From Gammaproteobacteria bacterium HGW-Gammaproteobacteria-4 (GTDB lineage: Bacteria > Pseudomonadota > Gammaproteobacteria > Xanthomonadales > Xanthomonadaceae), in contig PGZC01000004.1 of NCBI GenBank assembly GCA_002839995.1, positions 62,001 to 126,000 of the forward strand: DNA of 64,000 nt, in the 5' to 3' direction. Numbering within the stretch: position 1 is the stretch's first letter; each line of letters begins with the position of its first letter. A program made the position numbers and the translations under genes. Under the pieces are notes generated by a model. The model saw only the letters and a list, made by a program, of their open reading frames with translations. It did not search any database and was not told the DNA's origin. Below, in pieces: positions 17,572 through 26,664 of this stretch.

Positions 17572-17990
17572 AAATCGACGCCGGCCGGCTGCGCGATGAG
17601 CCGGAAATCAGCCTGACCTCGCTGATCGATGTGGTGTTTACCCTGATCATCTTTTTCGTGGTGACCACCACCTTCGATTCGCGCGCGGCCTTGCAGGTGA
17701 AGCTGCCGCAGGCGAGCGCGCGCGAAGTGACCGACCCCAGCGAAGCCTTGCTGATCCAGATCGATGCCAAGGGCCGTTATTTCGTTGGCGCCAGCGAAGT
17801 GCTCAAGTCCGACCCGGCCTCGCTGCGCGAGGCCATCGTGCGCGTAGCCGGCGAAAAGCGCGATCAAACCGTTCTGCTGCGCGCCGACGCCAATACCCCG
17901 CACCAGTCGGTGGTAACGGCGATGGACGTGCTCGGCAAGCTCGGTTTTGCGCGGCTGTCGATTGCGACTGCGCCGGAGCCGGACGCGTGA
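17568..17990 (+). CDS. exbD: ExbD/TolR-family biopolymer transport protein
   Basis: A 140-residue partner of ExbB. A short cytoplasmic N-terminus (RLRDEPEISLTSLIDVVFTL) leads into a single helix with the conserved proton-relay Asp in SLIDVVF, followed by a periplasmic domain ending near SIATAPEPDA. Start ATG 17568 overlaps the exbB stop; its own stop overlaps the GTG of msbA, so these genes are tightly coupled. Confidence 0.93.
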   Translation: MKIDAGRLRDEPEISLTSLIDVVFTLIIFFVVTTTFDSRAALQVKLPQASAREVTDPSEALLIQIDAKGRYFVGASEVLKSDPASLREAIVRVAGEKRDQTVLLRADANTPHQSVVTAMDVLGKLGFARLSIATAPEPDA

Positions 17991-19762
17991 ATCCTGCGTT
18001 CGACGACAGTGCCCGCGGCGCGCTGCGTACGTACGCGCGGTTGTTGAAGTTCTCGGCGCGCTACTGGCCGTTGCTGCTGGTGGCTGTGGTTGGAATGGTG
18101 ATCGAGGCCGCTGCTGCCGGTGTCTTCACCTGGCTGATGAAGCCGATGGTGAACGAGACCTTCGTCGAGCGCAGCAAGGACATCCGGCTGGCGCTGCCAC
18201 TCGGCATCATCGTGCTGTTCTTCGTTCGCGGCATCGCCACCTTCGTTACCGATTTCGGCATGGCCCTGACCGGGCGCGGGGTGGTTCGCGATCTGCGCCA
18301 CGCGTTGATGGGCAAGTACTTGCGCATGCCCAGTTACCGCTTCGACGCCGAGCCGGTGCCGAATCTGGTGTCGCGGCTGAACTACGACACCGAGCAGCTC
18401 GCCCATGCCGGCGCCGAATCGCTCAAGGTGCTGTTCACGGACACCCTCACCATCGCGGTGTTGTTCTGGGTGATGGTGCAGCAAAGCCATCGCGTTACCG
18501 CAACCATGTTGGTGTTGATTCCGTTGATCGGGCTGATATCGCGCTTCGTTTCGCGCCGTTACCGGCACATCAACCGCGGCATCCAGGATGGCGTGGCGAG
18601 CATGGCGATGACTGCCGAACAGGCGCTGGCAGCGCAGCAGGAGGTGAAGATCTACGGCGCCCAGGACGACGAAGCCGCGCGCTTTGCCGTGCTCGCCAAT
18701 CGCAACCGCCGGCTCAATGTGAAGGTCGAGGTAATCCGCGCGCTGGCTTCCTCGACAGTGCAGTTTCTGGCCGCCATCGCGCTCGCCGCGATCCTGTACA
18801 TGGCCGGGCGCGAGGCGATCAAGGGGCGCATGGATGCCGGCGAGTTCGTGTCGCTGATCACCGCGATGATGGCGATGCTGCCATCGCTCAAGCGCATCTC
18901 CAATGTGCAAAGTTCGATCCAGCGCGGCGTGGCCGCCGCGCAGCGGTTGTTCGCGGTGCTCGACCAGGGCGACGAGACCGACACCGGCGTGCGGCACATC
19001 GAGCGCGCCCGTGGCGAGATCGCGTTTCGCAATGTCTCGATGCGCTATGCCGGCCAGGATGTTGCTGCGCTGCACGCGATCAGCTTCGTCGCACGGCCCG
19101 GCACGGTAACCGCCATCGTCGGCCGCTCCGGCAGCGGCAAATCGACGCTGGTGCGGTTGATTCCGCGCTTTTATGAGCCCGACAGCGGCGAAATACGGCT
19201 CGACGGCATACCGCTGCGCGATATCCATCTTGCCGATCTGCGCCGGCAGATCGCGCTGGTCAGCCAGCGGGTGATGCTGTTCGACGACAGCGTTGCGGCG
19301 AATATCGCCTACGGCGAGCAGGTGGGTGCCAGTGAGGCAGCGATCGTGCAGGCGGCAAAGGCCGCCAACGCATTGGAGTTCATCGAACGCCTGCCGCAGG
19401 GCCTGCAATCGCGGGTCGGCGAGAACGGCGCCCTGCTGTCGGGCGGGCAGCGGCAGCGGCTGGCGATTGCTCGCGCATTCCTGAAAAACGCACCGATCCT
19501 GATTCTCGACGAGGCAACCGCCGCGCTGGACAGCGAGTCCGAGCAACTGGTGCAGGATGCGCTCAATCACCTGATCCCGGATCGCACCACGCTGGTCATC
19601 GCGCATCGTCTGGCCACCATCGAACATGCCGACCAGGTGCTGGTGCTCGACGAGGGGCGTCTGGTCGAGATCGGCAATCATGCGCAGTTGCTGGCCCGCG
19701 ACGGACTGTATGCCCGTTTGCATCGGATCCAGTTCCGGGACGCCATGGACGCCATGCCGTGA
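17987..19762 (+). CDS. msbA: Lipid A export ABC transporter MsbA
   Basis: A 591-residue half-transporter with a six-helix exporter domain (residues ~20-330) fused to an ATPase domain. Walker A is GRSGSGKST, signature LSGGQRQR, Walker B ILILDEATAALD, H-loop VIAHRL. MsbA flips lipid A-core across the inner membrane. GTG start overlapping exbD; its stop overlaps the GTG start of lpxK, giving a continuous lipid A operon. Confidence 0.95.
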   Translation: MNPAFDDSARGALRTYARLLKFSARYWPLLLVAVVGMVIEAAAAGVFTWLMKPMVNETFVERSKDIRLALPLGIIVLFFVRGIATFVTDFGMALTGRGVVRDLRHALMGKYLRMPSYRFDAEPVPNLVSRLNYDTEQLAHAGAESLKVLFTDTLTIAVLFWVMVQQSHRVTATMLVLIPLIGLISRFVSRRYRHINRGIQDGVASMAMTAEQALAAQQEVKIYGAQDDEAARFAVLANRNRRLNVKVEVIRALASSTVQFLAAIALAAILYMAGREAIKGRMDAGEFVSLITAMMAMLPSLKRISNVQSSIQRGVAAAQRLFAVLDQGDETDTGVRHIERARGEIAFRNVSMRYAGQDVAALHAISFVARPGTVTAIVGRSGSGKSTLVRLIPRFYEPDSGEIRLDGIPLRDIHLADLRRQIALVSQRVMLFDDSVAANIAYGEQVGASEAAIVQAAKAANALEFIERLPQGLQSRVGENGALLSGGQRQRLAIARAFLKNAPILILDEATAALDSESEQLVQDALNHLIPDRTTLVIAHRLATIEHADQVLVLDEGRLVEIGNHAQLLARDGLYARLHRIQFRDAMDAMP

Positions 19763-20772
19763 TCCGCAGCACACTGGAACCCTGGTTGCTGCGGCGCTGG
19801 TACGGCGGCGTTGCGCCGGGGCTGGTGTTGCGTGCGCTGGCGTGGCTGTTTGCATGGCAGGTCGCGCGTCGCACGGCCGCGTATCGCGGTGGGCGTCGCG
19901 CGGTGCATCGTCTGGATGTACCGGTGCTGGTGGTGGGCAATCTGGTGGCCGGCGGCAGCGGCAAGACGCCGGCGGTGATCGCACTGGTGCAATATCTGAA
20001 GGCGCAAGGTTGGCGGCCCGGTGTGGCGACGCGCGGCTATGGCAGGCGCGGCAGCACGCCGCTGTGGGCTGTTGCCGACAGCGATCCGCACGCGGTCGGC
20101 GACGAGCCGGTCGTGATCGCGCGCCGCTGCGCGGTGCCGGTGCGGGTCGATGCAGACCGGGTGCGTGCCGCGCGCGAACTGGTCGCCGCCGGCTGCGACC
20201 TGGTGCTGGCCGACGATGGCTTGCAGCACTATCGGCTCGGCCGCGACATCGAGATCGAAGTGCGCGATGCGGTACGTGGCTACGGCAACGGTCTGATGCT
20301 GCCGGCAGGGCCGCTGCGCGAACCGCCGACCCGCGCGAACGCGTGCGACTTCCGACTGCTGACGAGCGCGGAGCATGTTCCGGATCTTCCGCCGGGGTCA
20401 TTCGCCATGCGGATCGTGCCGGGCCTGGCGATCGGTCTGCATGGCGGCGATCCGCGCGCGCTGTCCACGTTTAGCGGTCAGCGTGTGCATGCGGTGGCCG
20501 GGATCGGCCGGCCCGAACGTTTTTTTGCCACCCTGCGCGCAGCGGGTATCGACCTGATCGAACACGCCTTCGTCGATCATCATCGTTTCAGCGCTGGCGA
20601 TCTGGCCTTCGACGACGAACTGACGGTGTTGATGACCGAAAAGGACGCGGTGAAATGCCGGCGGTTCGCGTCCGATCGCTGTTTCGCGTTGGCGATCGAC
20701 GCGGAATTGTCCGCCGCGTTTTACGATGCGCTGAGCCAGCGGCTTTCCGGCTATGGCAGGATGCCGCAATGA
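19759..20772 (+). CDS. lpxK: Tetraacyldisaccharide 4'-kinase
   Basis: A 337-residue kinase that phosphorylates the 4' position of the lipid A precursor. The atypical P-loop [12 protein letters not shown] (~residues 58-69), an N-terminal membrane-associated helix, and [11 protein letters not shown] and [10 protein letters not shown], both conserved in LpxK, are visible. It overlaps msbA and kdsB by 4 nt each. Confidence 0.95.
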   Translation: MIRSTLEPWLLRRWYGGVAPGLVLRALAWLFAWQVARRTAAYRGGRRAVHRLDVPVLVVGNLVAGGSGKTPAVIALVQYLKAQGWRPGVATRGYGRRGSTPLWAVADSDPHAVGDEPVVIARRCAVPVRVDADRVRAARELVAAGCDLVLADDGLQHYRLGRDIEIEVRDAVRGYGNGLMLPAGPLREPPTRANACDFRLLTSAEHVPDLPPGSFAMRIVPGLAIGLHGGDPRALSTFSGQRVHAVAGIGRPERFFATLRAAGIDLIEHAFVDHHRFSAGDLAFDDELTVLMTEKDAVKCRRFASDRCFALAIDAELSAAFYDALSQRLSGYGRMPQ

Positions 20773-21557
20773 GCAAGCCATTCATCGTCGCCATCCCCGC
20801 CCGCCTTGGCAGCACCCGGTTGCCGAACAAGCCGCTGCAGCTGTTGGCCGGCGAGCCCATCATCGCTCACGTGGTGCGCTGCGCGCAGGCTGCCGGAGCG
20901 GCACAGGTGGTGGTCGCCACCGATGCCCCGGCGATTGCCGACGCGCTGGCACAATTCGTGGGTATTCAGGTTTGCATGACGCGCACCGATCATGTCTCCG
21001 GCACCGATCGTCTGGCCGAGTGTGCGCAGCAGTTGTGCTGGCCGGACGACGCGGTGGTGGTCAACCTGCAAGGCGACGAACCGTTCGCGCCGGCGTCGTG
21101 TATCCAGGCCGTGGTGCGGGCGTTGCTCGAATCGCAGGCGGCAATGGCAACGTTGGCAACGCCGATCGCCAGCAGCGCCGAGTTGTTCGATCCCGACGTC
21201 GTCAAGCTGGTGCGCCGCGCCGATGGCCGCGCCCTGTATTTCAGCCGTGCGCCCTTGCCATGGCACCGCGATGCGTTTGCCCGCGACCGTGTGAGTCTGT
21301 CGTTTGCCTCCGGTCTGCGCCATATCGGCCTGTACGCCTATCGCGCCGGGTTCTTGCGTCGCTTCGCGGCGATGGCGCCGGGTCAACTGGAGCAGATCGA
21401 AGCGTTGGAACAGTTGCGTGTGCTCGAAGCCGGGCTCGATATCGCTGTTGCGCTGGCACCAGAACCGTTTCCGGGCGGTATCGACACCGTGCATGATCTC
21501 GCCCGAGCCGAGGCATTCATCCAGGCCGGCGGCACACCGGCAATGTGCGCACGGTAA
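20769..21557 (+). CDS. kdsB: 3-deoxy-manno-octulosonate cytidylyltransferase
   Basis: A 262-residue CMP-Kdo synthetase that activates Kdo for transfer to lipid A. The N-terminal [16 protein letters not shown] nucleotide-binding motif, the [15 protein letters not shown] segment and the NLQGDEPF active-site block are all intact. The ATG at 20769 overlaps lpxK. A bidirectional terminator-like hairpin follows 28 bp downstream. Confidence 0.95.
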   Translation: MSKPFIVAIPARLGSTRLPNKPLQLLAGEPIIAHVVRCAQAAGAAQVVVATDAPAIADALAQFVGIQVCMTRTDHVSGTDRLAECAQQLCWPDDAVVVNLQGDEPFAPASCIQAVVRALLESQAAMATLATPIASSAELFDPDVVKLVRRADGRALYFSRAPLPWHRDAFARDRVSLSFASGLRHIGLYAYRAGFLRRFAAMAPGQLEQIEALEQLRVLEAGLDIAVALAPEPFPGGIDTVHDLARAEAFIQAGGTPAMCAR

Positions 21558-21585
21558 GCGATGCCGAGCGAGGGTCGGGCACAAA

Positions 21586-21608
21586 AAAACCGGCACGCGG
21601 CCGGTTTT
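21586..21608. terminator. Bidirectional intrinsic terminator between kdsB and tRNA-Pro
   Basis: AAAACCGGC (21586-21594) pairs exactly with GCCGGTTTT (21600-21608) around a five-base loop. There is an A-run on one side and a T-run on the other, so it can stop both kdsB (+) and the tRNA (-). Confidence 0.8.
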
Positions 21609-21628
21609 CTGTATGCGGTTGTTTTTCT

Positions 21629-21705
21629 TGGTCGGGGAGACAGGATTTGAACCTGCGACTTCTACGTCCCGAACGTAGCGCTCTACCAGGCTGAGCTACA
21701 CCCCG
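21629..21705 (-). tRNA. tRNA-Pro (anticodon CGG), CCA encoded
   Basis: The minus strand reads a full cloverleaf: acceptor CGGGGTG with its partner CTCCCCG, D-arm GCTCAGCCTGGTAGAGC, anticodon stem CTACG/CGTAG around loop TTCGGGA (anticodon CGG), T-arm GCAGG TTCAAAT CCTGT, discriminator A and encoded CCA. One U-U mismatch occurs at position 6-67 of the acceptor stem. CGG decodes the Pro codon CCG, frequent in this GC-rich genome. Confidence 0.93.
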
Positions 21706-21821
21706 ATGCAAGCCGATTATTGTAATGCGCCCGACGCCTCGCGGCAATAGCCAGATTAGCCAGATTAGCCAGGCCGTCGCAGCCGAGCCCGGGCCATGAC
21801 GGGCCGGGCTCGGCGGATCAC

Positions 21822-23132
21822 TTAACGCGTTCCGGTACGTGGATTGCTGCGGCCGGCGTACGGCTTGGCGCCGGCGCCGGCATGGGCGCGGCGCGGGGCC
21901 TGGCCATGCGGGCGACGCGGATGGGCATGGCCGCCAGGACGCGCGCCGGGGCGTGCCGAACCCGGGGCACCGCCGTTACCATCCAGACGCAGCGGACGAT
22001 TCGGTGCAAAGCCGGGTACGTCGACCAGTGCCAGATCGGTCTTGAGCAGGCGCTGGATCGCACGCAGCAGGTTGGCTTCGGCCGACGACACCAGCGACAG
22101 GGCAAGGCCCTCGGCGCCGGCGCGACCGGTACGACCGATGCGGTGGATGTAGTCCTCAGCGACCATCGGCAGGTCATAGTTGATCACGACCGGCAGGTTG
22201 TCGATGTCGAGACCGCGTGCAGCAACATCGGTGGCTACCATTACGGTGGCACGACCGGTCTTGAAGTCGCGCAGGGCACGGGTGCGGGCGCCCTGGGTCT
22301 TGTTGCCGTGAATGGCGACCGCCTTGATGCCGGCCGCTTCGATCTGCTCGCACAGACGATCGGCGCCGTGCTTGGTGCGGCTGAACACCAGCGTCTGCCG
22401 GCGCGAATCCTCGCCCAGCAGGTGCAGCAGCAGATCGCGCTTGCGCGCGCCATCGACCGGATGCACGCGATGGGTGACGGTTTCGGCGACCGAATTGCGC
22501 GCTGCGACCTGGATTTCCACCGGGTTGCGCATGAACTGCTGCGCCAGTTGCTTGATCGGGGCATCGAACGTGGCCGAGAACAGCAGGGTCTGGCGCTGGT
22601 TCGGAACCTCCTGCAGGATGCGCTTGATCGCCGGCATGAAGCCCATGTCGAGCATGCGGTCGGCTTCGTCGAGCACCAGCATTTCAATGCCGGACAGGTC
22701 GGCGGTGCGGCGATCCATGTGATCGATCAAGCGCCCGGGAGTGGCGACCAGCACATCGACGCCGCGACGCAGGGCGTCGAATTGCGGGCGCATGGCGTTG
22801 CCGCCGTAAATGGCAGTGGAGTTGACGCGCAGATGCTTGGCATAGGCGCGCAGGCTGTCATGCACCTGCACGGCGAGCTCGCGAGTCGGCGCCAGGATCA
22901 GCGCGCGCGGCTTGCGCGAGCCGGTATTGGGCTTGTTCACGAACAGCCGCTGCAGCAGCGGCAGCACGAACGCGGCGGTCTTGCCGGTGCCGGTCTGGGC
23001 GCCGGCGAGCAGGTCGTGGCCAGCCAGAGCCTGCGGAATGGCCTCGGACTGAATGGTGGTAGGGGTGCTGTAGCCTTGTTCGGACACAGCACGCAGCAAC
23101 GCGGGCGCAAGCCCGAGCGATTCAAACGACAT
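21822..23132 (-). CDS. rhlE: DEAD-box ATP-dependent RNA helicase (RhlE type)
   Basis: A 436-residue helicase from MSFESLGLAPALL at 23132. Q motif GYSTPTTIQ, Walker A AQTGTGKT, VLDEADRMLDMGF (DEAD), FSATF (SAT) and helicase C motifs VATDVAARGLDIDNLP and HRIGRTGRAG are all present. The last ~60 residues are Gly/Arg/Pro/His-rich and low complexity, as in RhlE, and likely bind RNA. RhlE proteins act in ribosome assembly and RNA turnover. An upstream extension to 23363 carries no conserved sequence and is rejected. Confidence 0.93.
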   Translation of the reverse strand: MSFESLGLAPALLRAVSEQGYSTPTTIQSEAIPQALAGHDLLAGAQTGTGKTAAFVLPLLQRLFVNKPNTGSRKPRALILAPTRELAVQVHDSLRAYAKHLRVNSTAIYGGNAMRPQFDALRRGVDVLVATPGRLIDHMDRRTADLSGIEMLVLDEADRMLDMGFMPAIKRILQEVPNQRQTLLFSATFDAPIKQLAQQFMRNPVEIQVAARNSVAETVTHRVHPVDGARKRDLLLHLLGEDSRRQTLVFSRTKHGADRLCEQIEAAGIKAVAIHGNKTQGARTRALRDFKTGRATVMVATDVAARGLDIDNLPVVINYDLPMVAEDYIHRIGRTGRAGAEGLALSLVSSAEANLLRAIQRLLKTDLALVDVPGFAPNRPLRLDGNGGAPGSARPGARPGGHAHPRRPHGQAPRRAHAGAGAKPYAGRSNPRTGTR

Positions 23133-23379
23133 GATGAAGCTCCTGATGAATGACCCGGAGCGTTCCCGTCGAGAATCCGCGCTGCGAGTATGAATTAACG
23201 TTCGGTGCCGGCGGCGCCTGATCCGTTTGCTGGCCCGCGCGCCGTGCGGTGTGTGGGTCGCTGAAACCGGTCGGCGCAGAACGCGGACCGGAGGCGATAT
23301 CCAAAGGGGAATACGACAGGCGCTGGCAACAAGCCCGCTGAGTATACGCAGGTTGTCCGGCAATAGCCAGCGATTTGAA

Positions 23380-23964
23380 GCCGGGACTCGGGGCTCGGGA
23401 CTCGGGATGACAAGCTTACGAGGCTTGCGTAGGTCGGATCAAGCGCCCTGGGCGCGGATCTGACGGGTACTTGCGACGCTGGTGCAAGCGTCCGGCATTA
23501 CCTTTGTCGGCTCCACCGCTACGCCGCACAAGGATGTGCAAGTGCCGCGCGTGCATGGATGCACATCCGCGAAGGACGCGAAAGACGCAAAGAAACCCAA
23601 GGACGCTCTGGACGAGTCGTCACCCCAGCGAAAGCTGGGGTCCATGTTACTGTTTGGGAACCTCTGAATAAGCCACATCTGGCGTCATTGCGAGCGTTCT
23701 AGCCTTTAGCCGCGAGGCCGAAGGCCGTGGCGGGAAGCAATCCAGCGTCTTGATTCTCCGAGCATTTCTGGATTGCCACGTTGCTCCGCTCCTCGCAATG
23801 ACAGCTTGTTCAGACTTTCCTTTGCAATGGATTCCAGCTTTCGCTGGAATGACGAAAACAGACTAGATCGAACCATCGCAAATCAGGTGAGGGCTTTCCT
23901 TTGCGCTTTTTGCGTCCTTCGCGGACCGAAAGCTTTTCCCCAGTCCCGAGTCCCGGCTTCAATC
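23380..23964. repeat. Nested mirror arrangement of five short inverted repeat families
   Basis: The gap between rhlE and the stress protein holds five repeat types in the order A-B-C-E-D then D'-E'-C'-B'-A'. A is GAAGCCGGGACTCGGG (23377/23940 region), B is TCCGCGAAGGACGC (23566-23594 and 23895-23925), C is a GAAA-loop hairpin (23619-23645 and 23827-23853), E is CTCTGAATAAG (23663 and 23805 regions), and D is GTCATTGCGAG/GCAATCCAG (23684-23747 and 23765-23802). In C the two copies have stems CCCCAGC/GCTGGGG and TTCCAGC/GCTGGAA, so pairing is kept by paired changes. A further hairpin repeat (GTAGGTCGGATCAAGCG) lies at 23429-23466. No gene is visible in 23133-23958. Confidence 0.75.
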
Positions 23965-24882
23965 AGCTGCCGGTCGTCGCCATACCAGCACGTCGCACGG
24001 CGCGTGGCTCACCGCGTGCTGGGTGGTAGAGCCCAGCAAGCCGGCCTCCCAGCGCGTCTTGCCGTGTGCGCCAAGCGCCAGCAGTTCGCCATTCACCTCG
24101 CCGACGAATGCATCGATTTGCTGGTCCGGGTTGCCGTCGCGCAAGATCGTGTGCAGTTTCGCTTGCGCGTTGGCTTCGCGCAAAATCCGGCGCATGTCAT
24201 CGAGTTGTTCGACGGCGTGGTCGCGGTCCCTGATTTGCATGCGTTCGAGTTCGTCATGTTGCATGGCCACGCGCGCCAGGTCATTGTCGAAGATCGACTC
24301 GAACGCGTGCAGCACATGCAGGTTGCTGGCGGGCGCCAGTTGCAATGCCATTTGCGCGGCGGCAAGCGCATCGTCGGAGAAGTCGGTTGCCGCGACGGTA
24401 TTGGTGTAGGCGTTGTTCCCGGGCAAGCGGACCACCAGCACCGGCACGTGGCTGCTGCGAACCACGTTTTGCGCGGTCGAACCGAGCAGCCGCTGCACCA
24501 GGCCGGACGATCCCGAGGCGCCGATCACGACAAGATCGGCATTGCTGGCTGCGGCGTGGCGCGCAATCTGGCGATGCGCCGGGCCAACCTCCAGATTGGC
24601 ATTGATTTCGATCCCGTGATCGCCGGCCAGGCTGGCGCGGACGCGTTCAAGCTGGTCGCGCACGCCGTCCATGAACATCTTCTCGCCGATCCAGGCGCCA
24701 CCACCCGGGTCTCCCCATGCCGGCATTACCGGCGCAGCGTCGAAGGTGTGTACCAGATCCAGACGGGCGTTGTGCGCCTTGACCAGTTGCACGGCGCGTT
24801 CCAGTGCGCGCTCAGCGGCGGCGGAGAAGTCGGTTGCGGCGAGGATCACCTTGAGTGTGTTGGCTTTTGGTGGGGTGTTCAT
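23959..24882 (-). CDS. Tandem-domain universal stress protein
   Basis: A 307-residue protein of two Usp domains (~residues 8-150 and ~160-303). Both carry the nucleotide-binding pattern G-x2-G-x9-G-S/T: GASGSSGLVQRLLGST and GAHGKTRWEAGLLGST, so ATP-type binding is likely in both. The start MNTPPKANTLKVILAATDFS is typical. Its stop codon lies inside the last element of the nested repeat block. Upstream is an FNR-like box with a matching -10, suggesting induction at low oxygen, as reported for two-domain Usp proteins of some pseudomonads. Confidence 0.92.
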   Translation of the reverse strand: MNTPPKANTLKVILAATDFSAAAERALERAVQLVKAHNARLDLVHTFDAAPVMPAWGDPGGGAWIGEKMFMDGVRDQLERVRASLAGDHGIEINANLEVGPAHRQIARHAAASNADLVVIGASGSSGLVQRLLGSTAQNVVRSSHVPVLVVRLPGNNAYTNTVAATDFSDDALAAAQMALQLAPASNLHVLHAFESIFDNDLARVAMQHDELERMQIRDRDHAVEQLDDMRRILREANAQAKLHTILRDGNPDQQIDAFVGEVNGELLALGAHGKTRWEAGLLGSTTQHAVSHAPCDVLVWRRPAAD

Positions 24883-24901
24883 GGCATGCCCTCACGGATG
24901 A

Positions 24902-24949
24902 GATGTCCATTGTGCACCGGGTCACTGGCAAAGGCATGATGCCAATCAA
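24902..24949 (-). promoter_or_regulatory. FNR/ANR-like class II promoter of the universal stress gene
   Basis: Minus strand TTGAT-TGGC-ATCAT (24949 to 24936) matches the FNR/ANR consensus TTGAT-N4-ATCAA with one mismatch. A CACAAT -10 hexamer lies at 24914-24909, placing the predicted start near 24902 and the box centre at about -40.5. This is the same geometry as both porin-cytochrome promoters in the window. Confidence 0.65.
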
Positions 24950-24994
24950 ATTGGCGATGCGGCACAATGCGGGCGGGCCCTAACCTGCGTGTAC

Positions 24995-25498
24995 ATGATG
25001 CCAACGAACACCCCAGAGTCGGACAGCGCGTCGGATCGCGGCCGGGGCAATGATGCCGACCGGCGCCGGTTTCCGATTCTGCACGAACTGATCAGACAAA
25101 ATCTGCTGGCGCTGGTCAGTTTGTTCATCGCCTTGTTTGGCCTCGGCTACAACACCTGGCGCAACGAAACCACCGAGCACCATCGCAACGTACGGCAATC
25201 GGCGTTCGTTGCGCTCGATGCGCTGGGCGAGGTGCAGCAACTGGCCGATACCCGGTTTTTCGGATCCGAGCACAGTGAAGCCAACCGGATCGCCATTTGG
25301 GGGCGAGTCACCCTGATCCGCGATATCGCCACGCTGGTGTCGGTGGATAGCGCAGGTCGCGCCGATGCGCTGTTTGCAGTCTGGTCGGAAAAAGAGGCCG
25401 CGTTCGACAACGGCGACGCCGAGGCCGAGCGTGCGGTGGCTGCGGCCATTCGCGAGGCACGGGCGCAGGTGCTGGCGGATCTGCAACGTCTGCGTTGA
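24995..25498 (+). CDS. Hypothetical single-pass membrane protein
   Basis: About 167 residues; GTG 24989, ATG 24995 and ATG 24998 are all possible starts. A charged N-terminus (SDSASDRGRGNDADRRR) precedes one hydrophobic helix, NLLALVSLFIALFGLGY, followed by a soluble C-terminal part of ~110 residues that is helical in character (AEAERAVAAAIREARAQVLADLQ). I do not recognise a family. It is transcribed away from the stress protein across the FNR-like box and could share it. Confidence 0.6.
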   Translation: MMPTNTPESDSASDRGRGNDADRRRFPILHELIRQNLLALVSLFIALFGLGYNTWRNETTEHHRNVRQSAFVALDALGEVQQLADTRFFGSEHSEANRIAIWGRVTLIRDIATLVSVDSAGRADALFAVWSEKEAAFDNGDAEAERAVAAAIREARAQVLADLQRLR

Positions 25499-25529
25499 CG
25501 CCCGGTCGCGGCCCGCGTGGCGCGCGTGG

Positions 25530-26087
25530 TCAATCGATCACCCGGCGCGAAAAACGGTAGTTGCGGTTCCAGTAGGGGTTGCTCAGTGCATCCAGGCGAA
25601 CGGTTCCGCCTTCGTTCGGCGCGTGAACGAAGCGGCCGTTGCCGACATAGATGCCGACATGGTTCGGCACATCACGCTCGCTGAAAAACACCAGATCGCC
25701 GGTGCGCAGGGCGTCGCGTTTGACGAGTCGTGCGGGCATCGCCGCCATTTGCGCCGTGGTTCGCGGCAAGCTCAGCGCGGCGGCGTCGGCAAACACGAAG
25801 TTGACCAGCCCGCTGCAATCGAAGCCGCCCTGCGGGGTGTTGCCGCCGTAGACATACGGTGTGCCGACCAGGCCCAGCGCGCGCAAGGTGACCTCGTTGG
25901 CACGTTGGGTGACGGCGCTGATGGTTGCGGGCTGCGATGCGGGCGGCGCGCTGCCGGTTCTGGGTACGCTGGTGCAGGCAGATAGCACGGCGAACAGCGC
26001 CAGCCACCATACGCTGCGGCCGCAGGCTGGCGTTGCCCGGTCGCGATCCGGATAATGCGACGATTGTGCTGCGCACGTTCCGTCCAA
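25530..26087 (-). CDS. NlpC/P60-family cell-wall hydrolase lipoprotein
   Basis: A C-terminal NlpC/P60 domain with the complete catalytic set: Cys in QGGFDCSGLVNFVF, His in PNHVGIYVG and the third polar residue, His, in RFVHAPN. The N-terminal export segment SVWWLALFAVLSAC gives a lipobox-like LSAC. Such enzymes cleave peptide crosslinks of peptidoglycan. The start is uncertain: TTG 26087 gives a plausible signal, while ATG 26135 gives a long non-signal N-terminus and overlaps the divergent gene. The gap to slyD is only 12 bp if TTG is used. Confidence 0.85.
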   Translation of the reverse strand: MDGTCAAQSSHYPDRDRATPACGRSVWWLALFAVLSACTSVPRTGSAPPASQPATISAVTQRANEVTLRALGLVGTPYVYGGNTPQGGFDCSGLVNFVFADAAALSLPRTTAQMAAMPARLVKRDALRTGDLVFFSERDVPNHVGIYVGNGRFVHAPNEGGTVRLDALSNPYWNRNYRFSRRVID

Positions 26088-26099
26088 TTCAGGCCTTGC

Positions 26100-26588
26100 A
26101 TGCAAATCGAAGACAACCACGTCGTGCGTTTTCATTATTCGGTCACTCCGGTGGGCGAGCCCGAGGCTACCGAAACCTCGTTCGACGGTGAACCGGTCGC
26201 GGTACTGATCGGCCACGGCAACATCATCCCCGGCCTGGAGCAGGCGCTCAAGGGGCGGCGAGCCGGCGATCGCTTCGAGGTTACGGTGCCGGCCGAGCAA
26301 GCCTATGGCGAGCGGCGTGCCGACATGAGCCAGCGGATTGCGAAGAAGTATTTTGCCGCGGCTGCAACCTTGCGCGCGGGTCAGCAGACCCACGTCTCCA
26401 CCCGTTTCGGGCCACGGCCGGTTACCGTGGTCAAGGTCGGCCTGACCTCGGTCGATGTGGATCTCAACCATCCATTGGCCGGGCAGTCCCTGCACTTTGA
26501 TGTACAGGTGGTCGAGGTGCGGGCGGCGACGGACGAGGAAATCAGCCATCGCCATGTGCATGGCGAGGGCGGTCGCACGCACGACTGA
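26100..26588 (+). CDS. slyD: FKBP-type peptidyl-prolyl isomerase, SlyD-like
   Basis: A 162-residue isomerase and chaperone. The FKBP core has SVTPVGEP...TSFDGEPVAV and IGHGNIIPGLEQALKGRRAGD, interrupted by an insert-in-flap domain (~residues 70-130, with RFGPRPVTVVKVGLTSVDVD and DLNHPLAGQSLHFDV), which defines the SlyD group. The short tail HRHVHGEGG is His-rich, though far shorter than the metal-binding tail of E. coli SlyD. Starts at ATG 26100, almost abutting the divergent hydrolase gene. Confidence 0.88.
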   Translation: MQIEDNHVVRFHYSVTPVGEPEATETSFDGEPVAVLIGHGNIIPGLEQALKGRRAGDRFEVTVPAEQAYGERRADMSQRIAKKYFAAAATLRAGQQTHVSTRFGPRPVTVVKVGLTSVDVDLNHPLAGQSLHFDVQVVEVRAATDEEISHRHVHGEGGRTHD

Positions 26589-26636
26589 ACAGCGTCTGAT
26601 GCATCGAGCGCGCATGCCGGCGCGGGTATGGCTAAA

Positions 26637-26664
26637 TTGAACTGTTCAGTCTACACTGTACAAT
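26637..26664 (+). promoter_or_regulatory. Candidate sigma-70 promoter with embedded palindromes upstream of the acyl-AMP ligase operon
   Basis: TTGAAC (26637-26642), 16-bp spacer, TACAAT (26659-26664). The inverted repeat ACTG-TT-CAGT (26641-26650) overlaps the -35 edge, and TGTACA overlaps the -10, so a repressor could block it. A perfect 8-bp stem TGCCGGGG/CCCCGGCA (26793-26813) lies in the ~250-nt leader. The 333-bp gap 26589-26921 holds no recognisable gene. Confidence 0.45.

Noticed and set aside
23133-23958. Transposon remnant with coding capacity
   Set aside because: Only short palindromic repeats are visible; no transposase fragment in any frame.
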